The notes: a model not told the origin generated them from the sequence alone. DNA of 64,000 bases from Bacillus_BA fengqiuensis (GCA_030813035.1 JAUSTV010000002.1); one strand, 5' to 3'; positions 34,999-44,437 are shown, numbered from the stretch's first letter. Numbers and translations: made by a program.

Positions 34999-36444
34999 AT
35001 GATTTCGACTTATCCAATGGTGTCAGGAAAATACCTTATTAATGGACAATGGAACGAACTGAAAGAAACGGCCAATGTCGTCAATCCCGCCAACACGTCA
35101 GAAGTAGTCGGCCAAGTGGCCATTTGCTCGGAAGAAATCGTCGATGAAGCAATCACAGCGGCAGAGAAGGCTTATGAAACGTGGTCCCGTTCGGATGTGA
35201 AAGACCGTGTTGCCCGAATGCATGCGGCGGCAGAAGAACTGGCGAAAATCATCGAGGAAAATGTCACCTTGTTTGTACGCGAAAACGGCAAAACGCTTGT
35301 CGAAGCGAAAAAAGATTTACTGCGCTGTGTGGATGTTATGAAGGGTGCAGCGGCAGAGCTGCTTGACTGGTGGAAGCCGCAAGCGATTCCGGGAAGTCAA
35401 AAAGTTCAAGTGAGAAGACGGGCAAGAGGCGTCACAGCCGTCATTACTCCGTGGAACTCGCCGATGATTTTAACCTTTAAACGGGTCATACCAGCCGTGT
35501 TGACAGGCAACACGGTCGTGGTGAAGCCGGCTACCAATTGTCCGTTAACGATTATGACTTGTTTAAAAGTAGTCGCTGACCATTTTCCGCCAGGGGTCAT
35601 CAATATTGTGACAGGCTCAGGAAAAGTGATCGGTGACACCCTTTGTTCGGATTCCCACGTACGTACGGTGGCATTTGTCGGCAGTACAGAAACAGGGAAA
35701 GACATCATGAAGAAATCTGCGGGAAATCTTCAAAAGGTGTATATGGAACTGGGCGGCAATGATCCAGCCATTATTTTGGAGGATGCCTACCTTGATGACG
35801 CAGCAATCAAACGTCTGAAAATGGGGATTTTACGGGCTGCAGGCCAAGTATGCTCAGCCATTAAACGAGTGTATGTCCATGAATCACGCTATGACGAAGT
35901 GGTGAAAAAATTAACGAAGGAATTTGAGCGGGTTGTTGTGGGGGATGGCATTCAGCCTGATGTCACAATGGGACCGTTAAACAATAAAGCGCAGTTTGAT
36001 TATGTGAGCGGGTTGATTGAACGTACGGCACAATCAGGTGCAAAGGTTATCACGGCCGGCATTCAGCTGAATCCGGAAACGTGGGATCAAGGTTATTATA
36101 TGCTTCCTTCGATTGTGACAGGAGCGGACCAGCAAAGCGAAGTGGTTCGAGCCGAGCAATTTGGGCCAGTCATCCCTATTTTACCTTTCTCCGATGTAGA
36201 TGAAGCGGTTAAATTAGCGAATGACAGCGAATTCGGTTTGCGGGCGTCCGTTTGGACCGAGAATGAAGAGTTGGCGCTGGAGTTGGCCGATCGCCTCGAG
36301 GCAGGCGCGGTTTTCCATAATAACCATACCGTATTCAGCGATTTGGCTCTTGATTTTCCGGGACTGAAAGAAAGCGGCGTTTCCCGCGAAACGAGACATT
36401 GCGGATTGGAATTTTTTGCAGATTCATACGGATTTGCTGATTGA
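34999..36444 (+). CDS. Aldehyde dehydrogenase (NAD(P)-dependent)
   Basis: A 481-residue ALDH with the general base E250 (MELGGND) and nucleophile C285 (GQVCSA), both intact, plus TPWNSP and the KPA cofactor motif. It oxidises an aldehyde to the acid, probably the product of the ThDP enzyme or a semialdehyde from ring cleavage. ATG 34999 has aaggagg seven bases upstream; a longer in-frame start inside the previous gene lacks a site. Confidence 0.9.
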   Translation: MISTYPMVSGKYLINGQWNELKETANVVNPANTSEVVGQVAICSEEIVDEAITAAEKAYETWSRSDVKDRVARMHAAAEELAKIIEENVTLFVRENGKTLVEAKKDLLRCVDVMKGAAAELLDWWKPQAIPGSQKVQVRRRARGVTAVITPWNSPMILTFKRVIPAVLTGNTVVVKPATNCPLTIMTCLKVVADHFPPGVINIVTGSGKVIGDTLCSDSHVRTVAFVGSTETGKDIMKKSAGNLQKVYMELGGNDPAIILEDAYLDDAAIKRLKMGILRAAGQVCSAIKRVYVHESRYDEVVKKLTKEFERVVVGDGIQPDVTMGPLNNKAQFDYVSGLIERTAQSGAKVITAGIQLNPETWDQGYYMLPSIVTGADQQSEVVRAEQFGPVIPILPFSDVDEAVKLANDSEFGLRASVWTENEELALELADRLEAGAVFHNNHTVFSDLALDFPGLKESGVSRETRHCGLEFFADSYGFAD

Positions 36445-36460
36445 GAAAGGATGAAAGAAC

Positions 36461-37246
36461 ATGAGATTAGGGCTAATTGGGTGCGGTAATATCGGTACAT
36501 TTCTGCTTCAGGCAATCAATAAGGATGGGCTTCTTCCAGGCGGGAAAATCGTTTCCATTTATGCCCGCCGCGAAGAAGTCGCAGCGCAGCTAGCCGAGAA
36601 ATTCGAGACAAAGGCGTATTCTGATGTAGACTCACTTCTACATTCCGATGTCGATCTAGTCATTGAAGCGGCGACGATTGAAGCTGCCCGGGAGTACGCT
36701 TTGAAAGTGCTTGAAAGCGGAAAAGATCTATTGTTAAGCAGCATAGGAGTGATGGCCGATGCTGCTTTTGAAGAAAGTGCACGCGAAATTTGCGAAAAAC
36801 AAAATGTAAGCATTTCCCTTCCATCCGGTGCAATTGGAGGACTCGATGTACTGAAATCGGCAAAGGCCGTAAATGGACTTGAAACCGTTTCCATTACAAC
36901 AAGAAAACCGCCAAGCGCATTGCCGGCAGGTGCTTCATTAGAAAAGGAAGCCGTTTTGTTTGAAGGCTCTGCGGCGGAAGCGATTAAGCAGTTTCCGAGA
37001 AATATTAATGTGGCGATTGTGCTGTCACTGGCCGGTCTTGGCTCAGAAAAGACGAAAGTCAAAATTATTGCCGATCCGGATGTGTTGAAAAACAGCCACC
37101 TTATTGAAGCGTCAGGTTCATTTGGAACATTGAAGCTTGAAGTAGAGAATGATCCGATGCCGAACAATCCGAAAACGAGTTATTTAGCGGCGTTAAGTGT
37201 ACTGGCTACACTGCAAAATAAAGATCAAGCAGTTCAAGTCGGGTAA
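36461..37246 (+). CDS. L-aspartate dehydrogenase-like protein
   Basis: A 261-residue protein with an N-terminal Rossmann motif (GLIGCGNIG) and the C-terminal aspartate dehydrogenase domain: PSGAIGGLDVLK, TTRKPPSAL, FPRNINVA and DPMPNNPKTS are all typical. Aspartate dehydrogenases (NadX type) convert aspartate to iminosuccinate. No nad genes are near; inside an aromatic operon the enzyme more likely acts on another amino or oxo acid of the pathway. Substrate is unknown. Confidence 0.8.
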   Translation: MRLGLIGCGNIGTFLLQAINKDGLLPGGKIVSIYARREEVAAQLAEKFETKAYSDVDSLLHSDVDLVIEAATIEAAREYALKVLESGKDLLLSSIGVMADAAFEESAREICEKQNVSISLPSGAIGGLDVLKSAKAVNGLETVSITTRKPPSALPAGASLEKEAVLFEGSAAEAIKQFPRNINVAIVLSLAGLGSEKTKVKIIADPDVLKNSHLIEASGSFGTLKLEVENDPMPNNPKTSYLAALSVLATLQNKDQAVQVG

Positions 37247-37285
37247 TGAATGAAGCGAAGTCCGTAGAGGAAGGAGTACAGAGAT

Positions 37286-38587
37286 ATGCTTAAAACGGAG
37301 AAATCTTTAGAAGAAATGTCGAAAGAGCAAATGGTCAACCATTTGAACGAAACGGTGAAACCGGAGGAAGGGGTTATCCCTGCTTATCTTCTGGGCGATC
37401 CAAAAGTTTATGAGTTAGAACATGAAAAGGTGTTTTTGAAAACATGGGTTTTTGTTGGTCATGAATCTGAAATCCCAAACCCAGGGGACTTCATGACACG
37501 TGAGCTTTCCGGCTATTCGATCATCGTTTCGCGTGACAGCGAAGGGGACATCCGCGCTTTTTACAATATGTGTACCCATCGCGGCATGAAGCTCTGCCGG
37601 GCTGATAAAGGGAACAAGTCTTCCTTTACGTGTCCATATCATGGATTTAACTTTAAAAACACAGGTGAGCTGATCGGTGTGCCGCTTCAAAAAGATATTT
37701 ACGGCGGACAACTTGACCGTTCAAAAATGGGTCTTCACCAAGTGAGACTCCAATCGTATAAAGGTCTTTTATTTGGAACATGGAATGAACAGGCAGAGCC
37801 GCTCGAAGAGTTTCTCGGCGATTTTAAATGGTATGTGGATATCGTGGCAGGACGCGCAGAAATGGAAGTGGTCGGCGCTCCGCAGCGATTCATTGTGAAA
37901 TCCAACTGGAAGGTCGGCTCGGATAACTTTGTCGGGGATTCTTACCATACGATGGTGACACACGGTTCCATCGCTAAGCTGGGCATGGTGCCGAGTGCGA
38001 CGTATTCCAAGCGCGGCTTTCAAATTTATACGGAAAACGGGCACGGGCTGAATCTCGGAATGCCGAACCCTGATTTCGCTTTCCCGGAAGAATTGAAGGA
38101 TGAATATAAACGTAATTTGTCTGAAGAGCAATATGAAGTGTTGTCCAGCTTGAAAAACATGATTGGGAACATTTTTCCGAACCTGTCGTTCTTAATTTCC
38201 CATACGAAAATCAAAGATCAATTGATCTCGAACACATCCATCAGAATGTGGCGTCCGATCAGTCACGATAAGATGGAAGTCATTGCCTGGATGCTTGTTG
38301 AAAAACATGCTCCTCAAGATTGGAAAGACCGCTCGAGAGATGCATTTATCTTGACGTTTAGCCCATCGGGTATTTTTGAACAAGACGATACGGAAGTGTT
38401 CACGGACATTACCGAAGCCGCTCAAGGCCCAATGCCTTTCCAGAAGAATCTCACTTATAACTATACAATGGGTCTTCACCGCGAACCTGTCGAGTTTGTC
38501 GGACCGGGTGTCGCATACGATGATAAATTCACGGAAGCGAGCCAGCGCAATTTCTACAAATATTGGCTGGAATTAATGACGAAGTGA
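37286..38587 (+). CDS. Aromatic ring-hydroxylating dioxygenase, alpha subunit (Rieske)
   Basis: The 433-residue subunit has a Rieske [2Fe-2S] site (C96-x-H98 and C116-x2-H119) and the mononuclear iron site D218-x2-H221-x4-H226. With the beta subunit downstream it adds O2 across an aromatic ring to give a cis-dihydrodiol. By eye the N-terminal half (PKVYELEHEKVFLKTWVFVGHESEIP) is like the biphenyl/PAH class of actinobacterial enzymes. No ferredoxin or reductase gene is present in the cluster, so electrons must come from elsewhere. An aaggag site precedes the ATG. Confidence 0.9.
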   Translation: MLKTEKSLEEMSKEQMVNHLNETVKPEEGVIPAYLLGDPKVYELEHEKVFLKTWVFVGHESEIPNPGDFMTRELSGYSIIVSRDSEGDIRAFYNMCTHRGMKLCRADKGNKSSFTCPYHGFNFKNTGELIGVPLQKDIYGGQLDRSKMGLHQVRLQSYKGLLFGTWNEQAEPLEEFLGDFKWYVDIVAGRAEMEVVGAPQRFIVKSNWKVGSDNFVGDSYHTMVTHGSIAKLGMVPSATYSKRGFQIYTENGHGLNLGMPNPDFAFPEELKDEYKRNLSEEQYEVLSSLKNMIGNIFPNLSFLISHTKIKDQLISNTSIRMWRPISHDKMEVIAWMLVEKHAPQDWKDRSRDAFILTFSPSGIFEQDDTEVFTDITEAAQGPMPFQKNLTYNYTMGLHREPVEFVGPGVAYDDKFTEASQRNFYKYWLELMTK

Positions 38588-38608
38588 TGAACGGGAGGAG
38601 GGGAAACA

Positions 38609-39136
38609 ATGAACATGGAAAAAACGATGAATGTGGAAAAAATGCTGCTGCAATATGAGTTTGAACAGTGGTTGTATCATGAAGCACAATTACTGGATGA
38701 CATCGAGTTTGATGATTGGTTCAATCTCATGCACCCGAGCTTGCGTTATCAAATGCCTGTACGGGTCAATAAAGAAGGGGTTGAGCGCCCAGACTATTCG
38801 ACGGAGATGTTTACGTTCAACGATGATATCGAATTGTTGAAGCTTCGCGTGGAACGTTTGAAAACGGATTATGCATGGGCGGAAATTCCTCCTTCCAGAA
38901 CGCGCCGCTTTATCAGCAATGTCCGTGTGAAAGACTATGTGGAAGGGGAAAAGGCTGTCGTTAAGAGCTATTTACTTATTTACCGAAGCCGCAGCACCGA
39001 TATTCACCATGATCTGATTTCGGGCGAACGACATGACGAGTTTCTGTTCGAAGATGGAAAATGGAAACTTTCCAAGCGGGTATTCATTGTGGACCAAACA
39101 ACCATCAATACAAGAAATCTTGCAATCTTTGTGTAA
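38609..39136 (+). CDS. Aromatic ring-hydroxylating dioxygenase, beta subunit
   Basis: A 175-residue protein of the SnoaL-like fold, matching the size of dioxygenase beta subunits: EFEQWLYHEAQLLDD at the N-terminus, the RTRRFISNVRV motif in the middle, and WKLSKRVFIVDQT at the end. It provides the structural half of the alpha3-beta3 oxygenase. It starts 21 bases after the alpha gene with a gggaggagggg site. Confidence 0.9.
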   Translation: MNMEKTMNVEKMLLQYEFEQWLYHEAQLLDDIEFDDWFNLMHPSLRYQMPVRVNKEGVERPDYSTEMFTFNDDIELLKLRVERLKTDYAWAEIPPSRTRRFISNVRVKDYVEGEKAVVKSYLLIYRSRSTDIHHDLISGERHDEFLFEDGKWKLSKRVFIVDQTTINTRNLAIFV

Positions 39137-39177
39137 CCATTAATGACGGATGAAAGCTAACAGGAGGGGTGGAGACA

Positions 39178-39966
39178 ATGGCAATGGCTTTAAAAGATAA
39201 AGTTGTCTTAATTACAGGGGGCGCGTCAGGAATAGGAGAAGCGGTCACGCGCCGTTTTATCCAAGAAGGAGCAAAAGTGGGCATTATCGGCCGCTCAAAA
39301 GATACGTTACAGAAAATGAAAGAAGAATTTGGTGACAATATTCTCATTTGTCAGGGAGATGTAAGTAAATACGAAGACAATGAGCGAGCGGTACAAGCCA
39401 CTGTCGAGCAATTCGGCAAGCTAGATGTTCTCGTTGCGAATGCAGGCGTGTTCGACGGTTTTGCCAAATTTGCCGATGTAACGCCCGAGGCGCTTTCCGA
39501 TGCGTATGATTTTCTTCTCGATATTAACGTAAAAGGCTCATTTTTCAGTGCGAAGGCAGCTCTTGAAGAACTGCAAAAAACGAATGGCAATATTATTTTT
39601 ACGGTGTCAGGTGCAAGCTTCTATCCGGATGGGGGCGGCGTTTGGTACACGGCGAGCAAGCACGCCCAAATCGGGCTGATGCGACAGCTTGCGTTCGAAC
39701 TCGCGCCGTCTATCCGCGTCAATGCGGTAGCACCGGGGGGAACGTTGACGGCACTGTCGGTCATTCCACCGCTGCGTCCATTTGTAAAAATCGTCGATAA
39801 TGATACGAAAGCAAGCAGCATTAAAAAACGAAATGTTCTTCAGCTTGCCCAGATGCCGGAAGATCATGTCGGTGCATATGTATTACTGGCATCGGACGAA
39901 GCACGTGCTATTACCGGTGAAGTCATTTCCAGTGACGGCGGATTGTCCGTGCGCGGACTCGGCTAA
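39178..39966 (+). CDS. cis-dihydrodiol dehydrogenase (BphB-like SDR)
   Basis: A 262-residue SDR with TGGASGIG, VANAG, and an intact catalytic YTASK. The segments NIIFTVSGASFYPDGGG and SSDGGLSVRG closely follow BphB, the cis-2,3-dihydrobiphenyl-2,3-diol dehydrogenase. It should rearomatise the dihydrodiol to a catechol with NAD+. ATG 39178 fits the aggagggg site; a GTG at 39169 overlaps that site and is rejected. It ends the regulated operon. Confidence 0.88.
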   Translation: MAMALKDKVVLITGGASGIGEAVTRRFIQEGAKVGIIGRSKDTLQKMKEEFGDNILICQGDVSKYEDNERAVQATVEQFGKLDVLVANAGVFDGFAKFADVTPEALSDAYDFLLDINVKGSFFSAKAALEELQKTNGNIIFTVSGASFYPDGGGVWYTASKHAQIGLMRQLAFELAPSIRVNAVAPGGTLTALSVIPPLRPFVKIVDNDTKASSIKKRNVLQLAQMPEDHVGAYVLLASDEARAITGEVISSDGGLSVRGLG

Positions 39967-40024
39967 ATCTATTTAGTAAATAAATAGATTACTAGAAGCT
40001 TGTCATTTAAGCGCCAGCCAAAAT

Positions 40025-40064
40025 AGGGTCCTGTTCATGCGGTATATTTGAACAACTAGACCCT
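40025..40064 (+). promoter_or_regulatory. Two-part inverted repeat in the korA leader
   Basis: AGGGTC (40025-40030) pairs with GACCCT (40059-40064), and inside them TGTTCA (40032-40037) pairs with TGAACA (40049-40054). No T-run follows. It may be an operator or an mRNA leader structure. Confidence 0.45.
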
Positions 40065-40085
40065 GCAAAATAAGGAGTGAAATCG

Positions 40086-41849
40086 GTGAAACATCAACTT
40101 TCATGGAAAGTCGGAGGCCAGCAGGGGGAAGGGATTGAGAGTACTGGAGAAATCTTTTCTACGGCATTAAACCGACTTGGCTATTTTTTATACGGATATC
40201 GCCACTTTTCATCTCGAATTAAAGGCGGTCATACAAATAATAAGATTCGAGTGAGTACGAACCGAGTAAGCACAATTGCTGATGACCTTGATATATTAGT
40301 AGCCTTTGACCAGGAAACCATTGATTTGAATTATCACGAACTACATAGTGATGGCATTATGATTGCTGATTCAAAATTCAAACCGGTTAAACCGGAAGAT
40401 ACAGAAGCGAAGCTTTACGCTGTGCCATTCACCGAAATGGCAGCTGAACTTGGTACATCATTGATGAAAAATATGGTCGCTATTGGAGCGACATGTGCCA
40501 TTATTGATCTGAATCCACTCGTTTTTGCTGAGGTAGTGAAAGAAATCTTCGGTAAAAAAGGCGAAACGGTCATTCAGAAAAACATGGAAGCCATCAATCA
40601 AGGCTATACGTTTATGCAGGAGAATCTGGGGAATAAGCCGACTCCTCTAGCGCTTGCGCAAGCAGATGGACAGCAGCGTCTGTTTATGATCGGCAATGAT
40701 GCGATTGCGTTCGGGGCACTCGCGGCAGGAGTCCGTATTATGGCAGCATATCCAATCACACCGGCTTCTGAAATCATGGAATATCTCATTGATAAGCTGC
40801 CGGAATTGGGCGGAACCGTCATTCAGACAGAGGATGAAATTGCTGCGGCTACCATGGCGATTGGTTCCAACTACGCCGGAACCCGGTCATTTACCGCCTC
40901 ATCCGGACCAGGCCTTTCTCTGATGATGGAAGCAATCGGCCTATCGGGAATGACTGAAATTCCTCTTGTGGTTGTTGATACACAGCGCGGTGGACCGTCC
41001 ACTGGCTTGCCAACGAAACAGGAGCAATCAGATTTAATGGCGATGATCTATGGTACCCATGGTGAGATTCCTAAAGTGGTCATCGCGCCGAGTACAGCTG
41101 AAGAAGCCTTCTACGATACAATTGAAGCATTTAACATCGCTGAAGAATATCAATGTCCGGTTATTTTATTATCAGATTTGCAGCTTTCGTTAGGAAAACA
41201 AACCGTTGAGCCATTCGATTTTAGTCAAGTGGAAATCCGCCGTGGAAAACTGGTGACAGATGAAATGGCACAGGAAGAGGAAAAAGCCTATTTTAAGCGA
41301 TATGAATTGACGGAAGATGGAGTGTCTCCACGGGTCATACCGGGAACGAAAAATGGTATTCACCATGTAACGGGCGTCGAGCATGATGAAACAGGAAAGC
41401 CTTCTGAATCACCGGCTAACCGGAAACAGCAAATGGACAAGCGTATGCGCAAGCTGGAAAAGCTGCCAGAATGTTTTCCTCATCCTATTTCAGCATATGC
41501 GCCTCATGAAAAGCCGGATCTGTTGCTGGTTGGATTTAATTCAACGCGCGGTGCAATTGAAGAAGCAGTGGGTCGTCTTGAAAAAGAAGGTTTAAAAGTC
41601 AACCATGTGCACATTCGACTTATTCATCCGTTTCCATCTGCAGCTTTGCTGCCATTTATTGAAGCAGCCGAAAATGTGCTCGTCGTAGAAAATAATGCAA
41701 CTGGTCAGCTGGCCAATTTAATCAAGATGAATGTTGGATATAGAGATAAAATGAAGAGTCTATTAAAATACGACGGTAATCCATTTCAGCCAATTCAAGT
41801 TTACAATGGAAGCAAGGAGCTGTTGCAGCATGTCTACAGTTACGTTTAA
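40086..41849 (+). CDS. korA: 2-oxoacid:ferredoxin oxidoreductase, alpha subunit with fused gamma domain
   Basis: The 587-residue protein begins with the gamma domain (GGQQGEGIESTG) followed by the alpha domain (AAYPITPASEIME near residue 220). With KorB it oxidises a 2-oxo acid, typically 2-oxoglutarate, with CoA and reduces ferredoxin. The start GTG 40086 has aaggag eight bases upstream; GTG 40077 lies inside that site. Its place directly after an oxygenase operon that lacks ferredoxin genes is notable. Confidence 0.88.
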   Translation: MKHQLSWKVGGQQGEGIESTGEIFSTALNRLGYFLYGYRHFSSRIKGGHTNNKIRVSTNRVSTIADDLDILVAFDQETIDLNYHELHSDGIMIADSKFKPVKPEDTEAKLYAVPFTEMAAELGTSLMKNMVAIGATCAIIDLNPLVFAEVVKEIFGKKGETVIQKNMEAINQGYTFMQENLGNKPTPLALAQADGQQRLFMIGNDAIAFGALAAGVRIMAAYPITPASEIMEYLIDKLPELGGTVIQTEDEIAAATMAIGSNYAGTRSFTASSGPGLSLMMEAIGLSGMTEIPLVVVDTQRGGPSTGLPTKQEQSDLMAMIYGTHGEIPKVVIAPSTAEEAFYDTIEAFNIAEEYQCPVILLSDLQLSLGKQTVEPFDFSQVEIRRGKLVTDEMAQEEEKAYFKRYELTEDGVSPRVIPGTKNGIHHVTGVEHDETGKPSESPANRKQQMDKRMRKLEKLPECFPHPISAYAPHEKPDLLLVGFNSTRGAIEEAVGRLEKEGLKVNHVHIRLIHPFPSAALLPFIEAAENVLVVENNATGQLANLIKMNVGYRDKMKSLLKYDGNPFQPIQVYNGSKELLQHVYSYV

Positions 41850-42702
41850 AGATTTTAGAAACGATATAAAGCCAAATTGGTGTCCTGGTTGTGGTGATTA
41901 TTCTGTTCAGGCAGCCATTCAACGGGCTGCAGCTAATGTAGGGCTCACACCGGAAAATATGGCTGTTATTTCTGGAATTGGCTGTTCAGGAAGGATTTCA
42001 GGCTATATTAGATCATATGGGCTTCATGGTATTCATGGACGTTCACTGCCGATTGCCCAAGGCGTCAAAATGGCCAATCGGGATTTGACTGTGATTGCCT
42101 CCGGGGGCGACGGTGATGGCTACGCAATCGGGATGGGGCACACCGTTCATGCGATGCGCCGCAATATCGATATCACTTATATTGTCATGGATAATCAAAT
42201 TTATGGACTGACCAAGGGGCAGACTTCTCCACGTTCTGCTGCTGGATTTGTAACAAAATCAACACCGCATGGAGCGATTGAAAACACGTTATCGCCGATG
42301 GAATTGGCTGTTACAAGCGGAGCTACATTTGTGGCTCAAAGCTTTTCTACTGATTTAAAGGATTTGACGGCCATTATTGAAGCGGGAATTAAACATAAAG
42401 GGTTTTCGTTTATCAACGTGTTCAGTCCTTGTGTGACCTATAATAAAGTTAACACATACGACTGGTTTAAAGAACATTTAGTCAGCCTGAAGGAAATGGA
42501 AGGGTATGATCCTTCCAATCGTGAAATGGCGATGCAAACATTAATCGAACATGAAAGTCTTGTGACAGGTATTATTTATCAGGACAAAGAACGTCCATCG
42601 TACCAAGACCTTGCAAAGGGGTATGCCGAACAGTCACTGGCCCATTCAAACATTGAACTCAATCCGAACCATTTTAACAAATTGATGAGAGAGTTTATGT
42701 AA
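41830..42702 (+). CDS. korB: 2-oxoacid:ferredoxin oxidoreductase, beta subunit
   Basis: A 290-residue subunit with the CPGCGDY motif (Cys18, Cys21), GIGCSGR and the ThDP-binding GDGDGYAIG. It carries thiamine diphosphate and an iron-sulfur cluster and completes KorAB. The gene overlaps korA by 20 bases; ATG 41830 is preferred to 41806 because aaggag (41813-41818) has a suitable distance and the product then starts as in relatives. Confidence 0.88.
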   Translation: MSTVTFKDFRNDIKPNWCPGCGDYSVQAAIQRAAANVGLTPENMAVISGIGCSGRISGYIRSYGLHGIHGRSLPIAQGVKMANRDLTVIASGGDGDGYAIGMGHTVHAMRRNIDITYIVMDNQIYGLTKGQTSPRSAAGFVTKSTPHGAIENTLSPMELAVTSGATFVAQSFSTDLKDLTAIIEAGIKHKGFSFINVFSPCVTYNKVNTYDWFKEHLVSLKEMEGYDPSNREMAMQTLIEHESLVTGIIYQDKERPSYQDLAKGYAEQSLAHSNIELNPNHFNKLMREFM

Positions 42703-42728
42703 AGAATGGATTTACAGGCGGCGGTTCT

Positions 42729-44189
42729 ATGAAAAAGAAAGACGGAAAAGCATTTTGGCCGATCATCTTCGCTATTTTTTTCGGCAATTTTTTAGCGGTC
42801 ATGAATACATCTACCGTAAATGTCGCAGTTCCGGCTTTGATGATGGAATTTTCAGCTGAACTGTCGGCGGCGCAGTGGACGATTACCGGATTCATGCTCG
42901 CGGCAGGGGCGGCCGCGCCTTCTGCCGGATGGTTCGGTACACGGTTCGGTTATAAAAAAGTGTACATAAGTGTATTGTGCGGGTTTTTTGTTTTCTCTGT
43001 TCTTTGTATTTTTGCCCCGACAATGGAAAGCTTGATTTTCTTCCGAATGATGCAGGGGATATGCAGCGGCATTTTAATGCCTTCGACGATGACGCTCGTC
43101 TATCAGACGATTGAGAAAAGCCGACAGGCGTATGGTCTCAGTCTTTGGAGCTTGTCAGCGGGGCTTGCCCCTGCGGTTGGTCCAGTTCTCGCCGGCTTTT
43201 TAATCGACATGTTTGATTGGCAGGCGATGTTTTATTTGAATTTGCCGATTGCAGGGGCAGCGATTGTGGCCGCACTGAAATTTTTGCCGGATACAGCGGC
43301 TGGTGCGAAAATACCGTTTGATTTTCCCGGTTTTTTGTTTTCGTTTATCGGAAGTATGCTGCTGTTGCTTACTTTTTCAGAGGGGGGCTCCTGGGGGTGG
43401 CTTCATTCGAAAACATGGATGACCGCCGGTTTGGCGATGGTGTTTTTAGCTTTATTTGTAAGACGGGAGCTGAAAGTGGAATTTCCGCTGCTTAACTTTA
43501 GCGTGCTGTCACATCGAAAGTTCATGTACAGTTTGCTGCTGAAATCGGTACTGTCAACCGGTCTATATGTCGGTGCTTTCTTGATCCTCATTTTTCTGCA
43601 GACAGGCCTTCAGCTTGGCGCTTTTGAAGCAGGACTTATTATGATGCCAAGCGCACTGATGATGGTGCTGTTTACACCGGTGTCAGGAAAGCTTTATCAT
43701 AAAACCGGCCCGGTGCCGCTCATTGCGGCAGGGATTTTCCTCATGATTGTTGGTACCTATATGATGGGCGGTCTATCTATAGAATCAACGACGCTTTCGA
43801 TCATCATCTGGACATCTGTCCGCTATATCGGTATTGCACTTTGTAATATGCCCATTACGAATGCCGGGATGTCAGCGGTTCCGCGGGAAATTGCGGGATA
43901 CGCCTCGGCCATGAACAACTGGGTGCGCCAGTGCAGTGCGTCACTTTCGATCGCTCTTTTTTCAACGCTCCTCGCTTCCCAGATTTCTGTACATGCCCAG
44001 AAAGGGAACAGTATTCAGGCTGCTGCGAGCTTTGCGGTGGGAGATGCATTTCTTTATTCGCTCATCCCGCTTGTTATGGCCCTTTTACTTTCGATTTTGC
44101 TGCAGAAAGACAAAAGAAGCGGAATGGAAAAAATAATGAAGGAACAGTCATTTAAAGTAAAAGGGAGAAATCGTTCCCGATCCATTTGA
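42729..44189 (+). CDS. DHA2-type MFS exporter (EmrB/QacA family)
   Basis: A 486-residue protein with about 14 membrane helices. Motifs typical of this family are NTSTVNVAVPAL in helix 1, GWFGTRFGYKK in the first loop and WRxMF-like DWQAMFYLNLP. It exports drugs or toxic organics by proton antiport and may protect against pathway intermediates. The last codons read into a malic enzyme remnant, so the C-terminal tail (after about residue 470) may be borrowed sequence. Confidence 0.85.
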   Translation: MKKKDGKAFWPIIFAIFFGNFLAVMNTSTVNVAVPALMMEFSAELSAAQWTITGFMLAAGAAAPSAGWFGTRFGYKKVYISVLCGFFVFSVLCIFAPTMESLIFFRMMQGICSGILMPSTMTLVYQTIEKSRQAYGLSLWSLSAGLAPAVGPVLAGFLIDMFDWQAMFYLNLPIAGAAIVAALKFLPDTAAGAKIPFDFPGFLFSFIGSMLLLLTFSEGGSWGWLHSKTWMTAGLAMVFLALFVRRELKVEFPLLNFSVLSHRKFMYSLLLKSVLSTGLYVGAFLILIFLQTGLQLGAFEAGLIMMPSALMMVLFTPVSGKLYHKTGPVPLIAAGIFLMIVGTYMMGGLSIESTTLSIIIWTSVRYIGIALCNMPITNAGMSAVPREIAGYASAMNNWVRQCSASLSIALFSTLLASQISVHAQKGNSIQAAASFAVGDAFLYSLIPLVMALLLSILLQKDKRSGMEKIMKEQSFKVKGRNRSRSI

Positions 44190-44331
44190 CCGCCGGGTAG
44201 CGGCCCATGTAGCGGCGGCTGTTGCGAGTGCTGCAATGGCAACGGGTACTTCGCGAAAACATGTAGATGCAGAAGAAATCAAGAATCGACTATTAACATT
44301 AACAGCGGAAAAACACCCGGCTTTTCTATAA
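44164..44331 (+). pseudogene. C-terminal remnant of a malic enzyme gene
   Basis: In a frame different from the overlapping MFS gene, bases 44164-44331 encode about 55 residues (GEIVPDPFDRRVAAHVAAA..., then ATGTSRKHVDAEEIK) and a TAA. The PDPFDxRV motif and the AAVAxAAMxTG helix are the usual end of NAD(P)-malic enzymes. No upstream part is present, so the gene was cut by the event that placed the MFS gene here. Confidence 0.7.
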
Positions 44332-44437
44332 TCTTTTTAGGTGTTGTCAGCTCAAATTTGTCGAATGTATAACTATGAGAAAGAAGGCTCCGTGGAGAAG
44401 GATCTCTGCGGGGCTTTTCTTAATGAGAGATGCAAAT

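Noticed and set aside
36559..37167. Minus-strand frame of 202 codons opposite the aspartate-dehydrogenase-like gene
   Set aside because: No domain pattern, no ribosome binding site, and full overlap with a gene whose motifs are clear.
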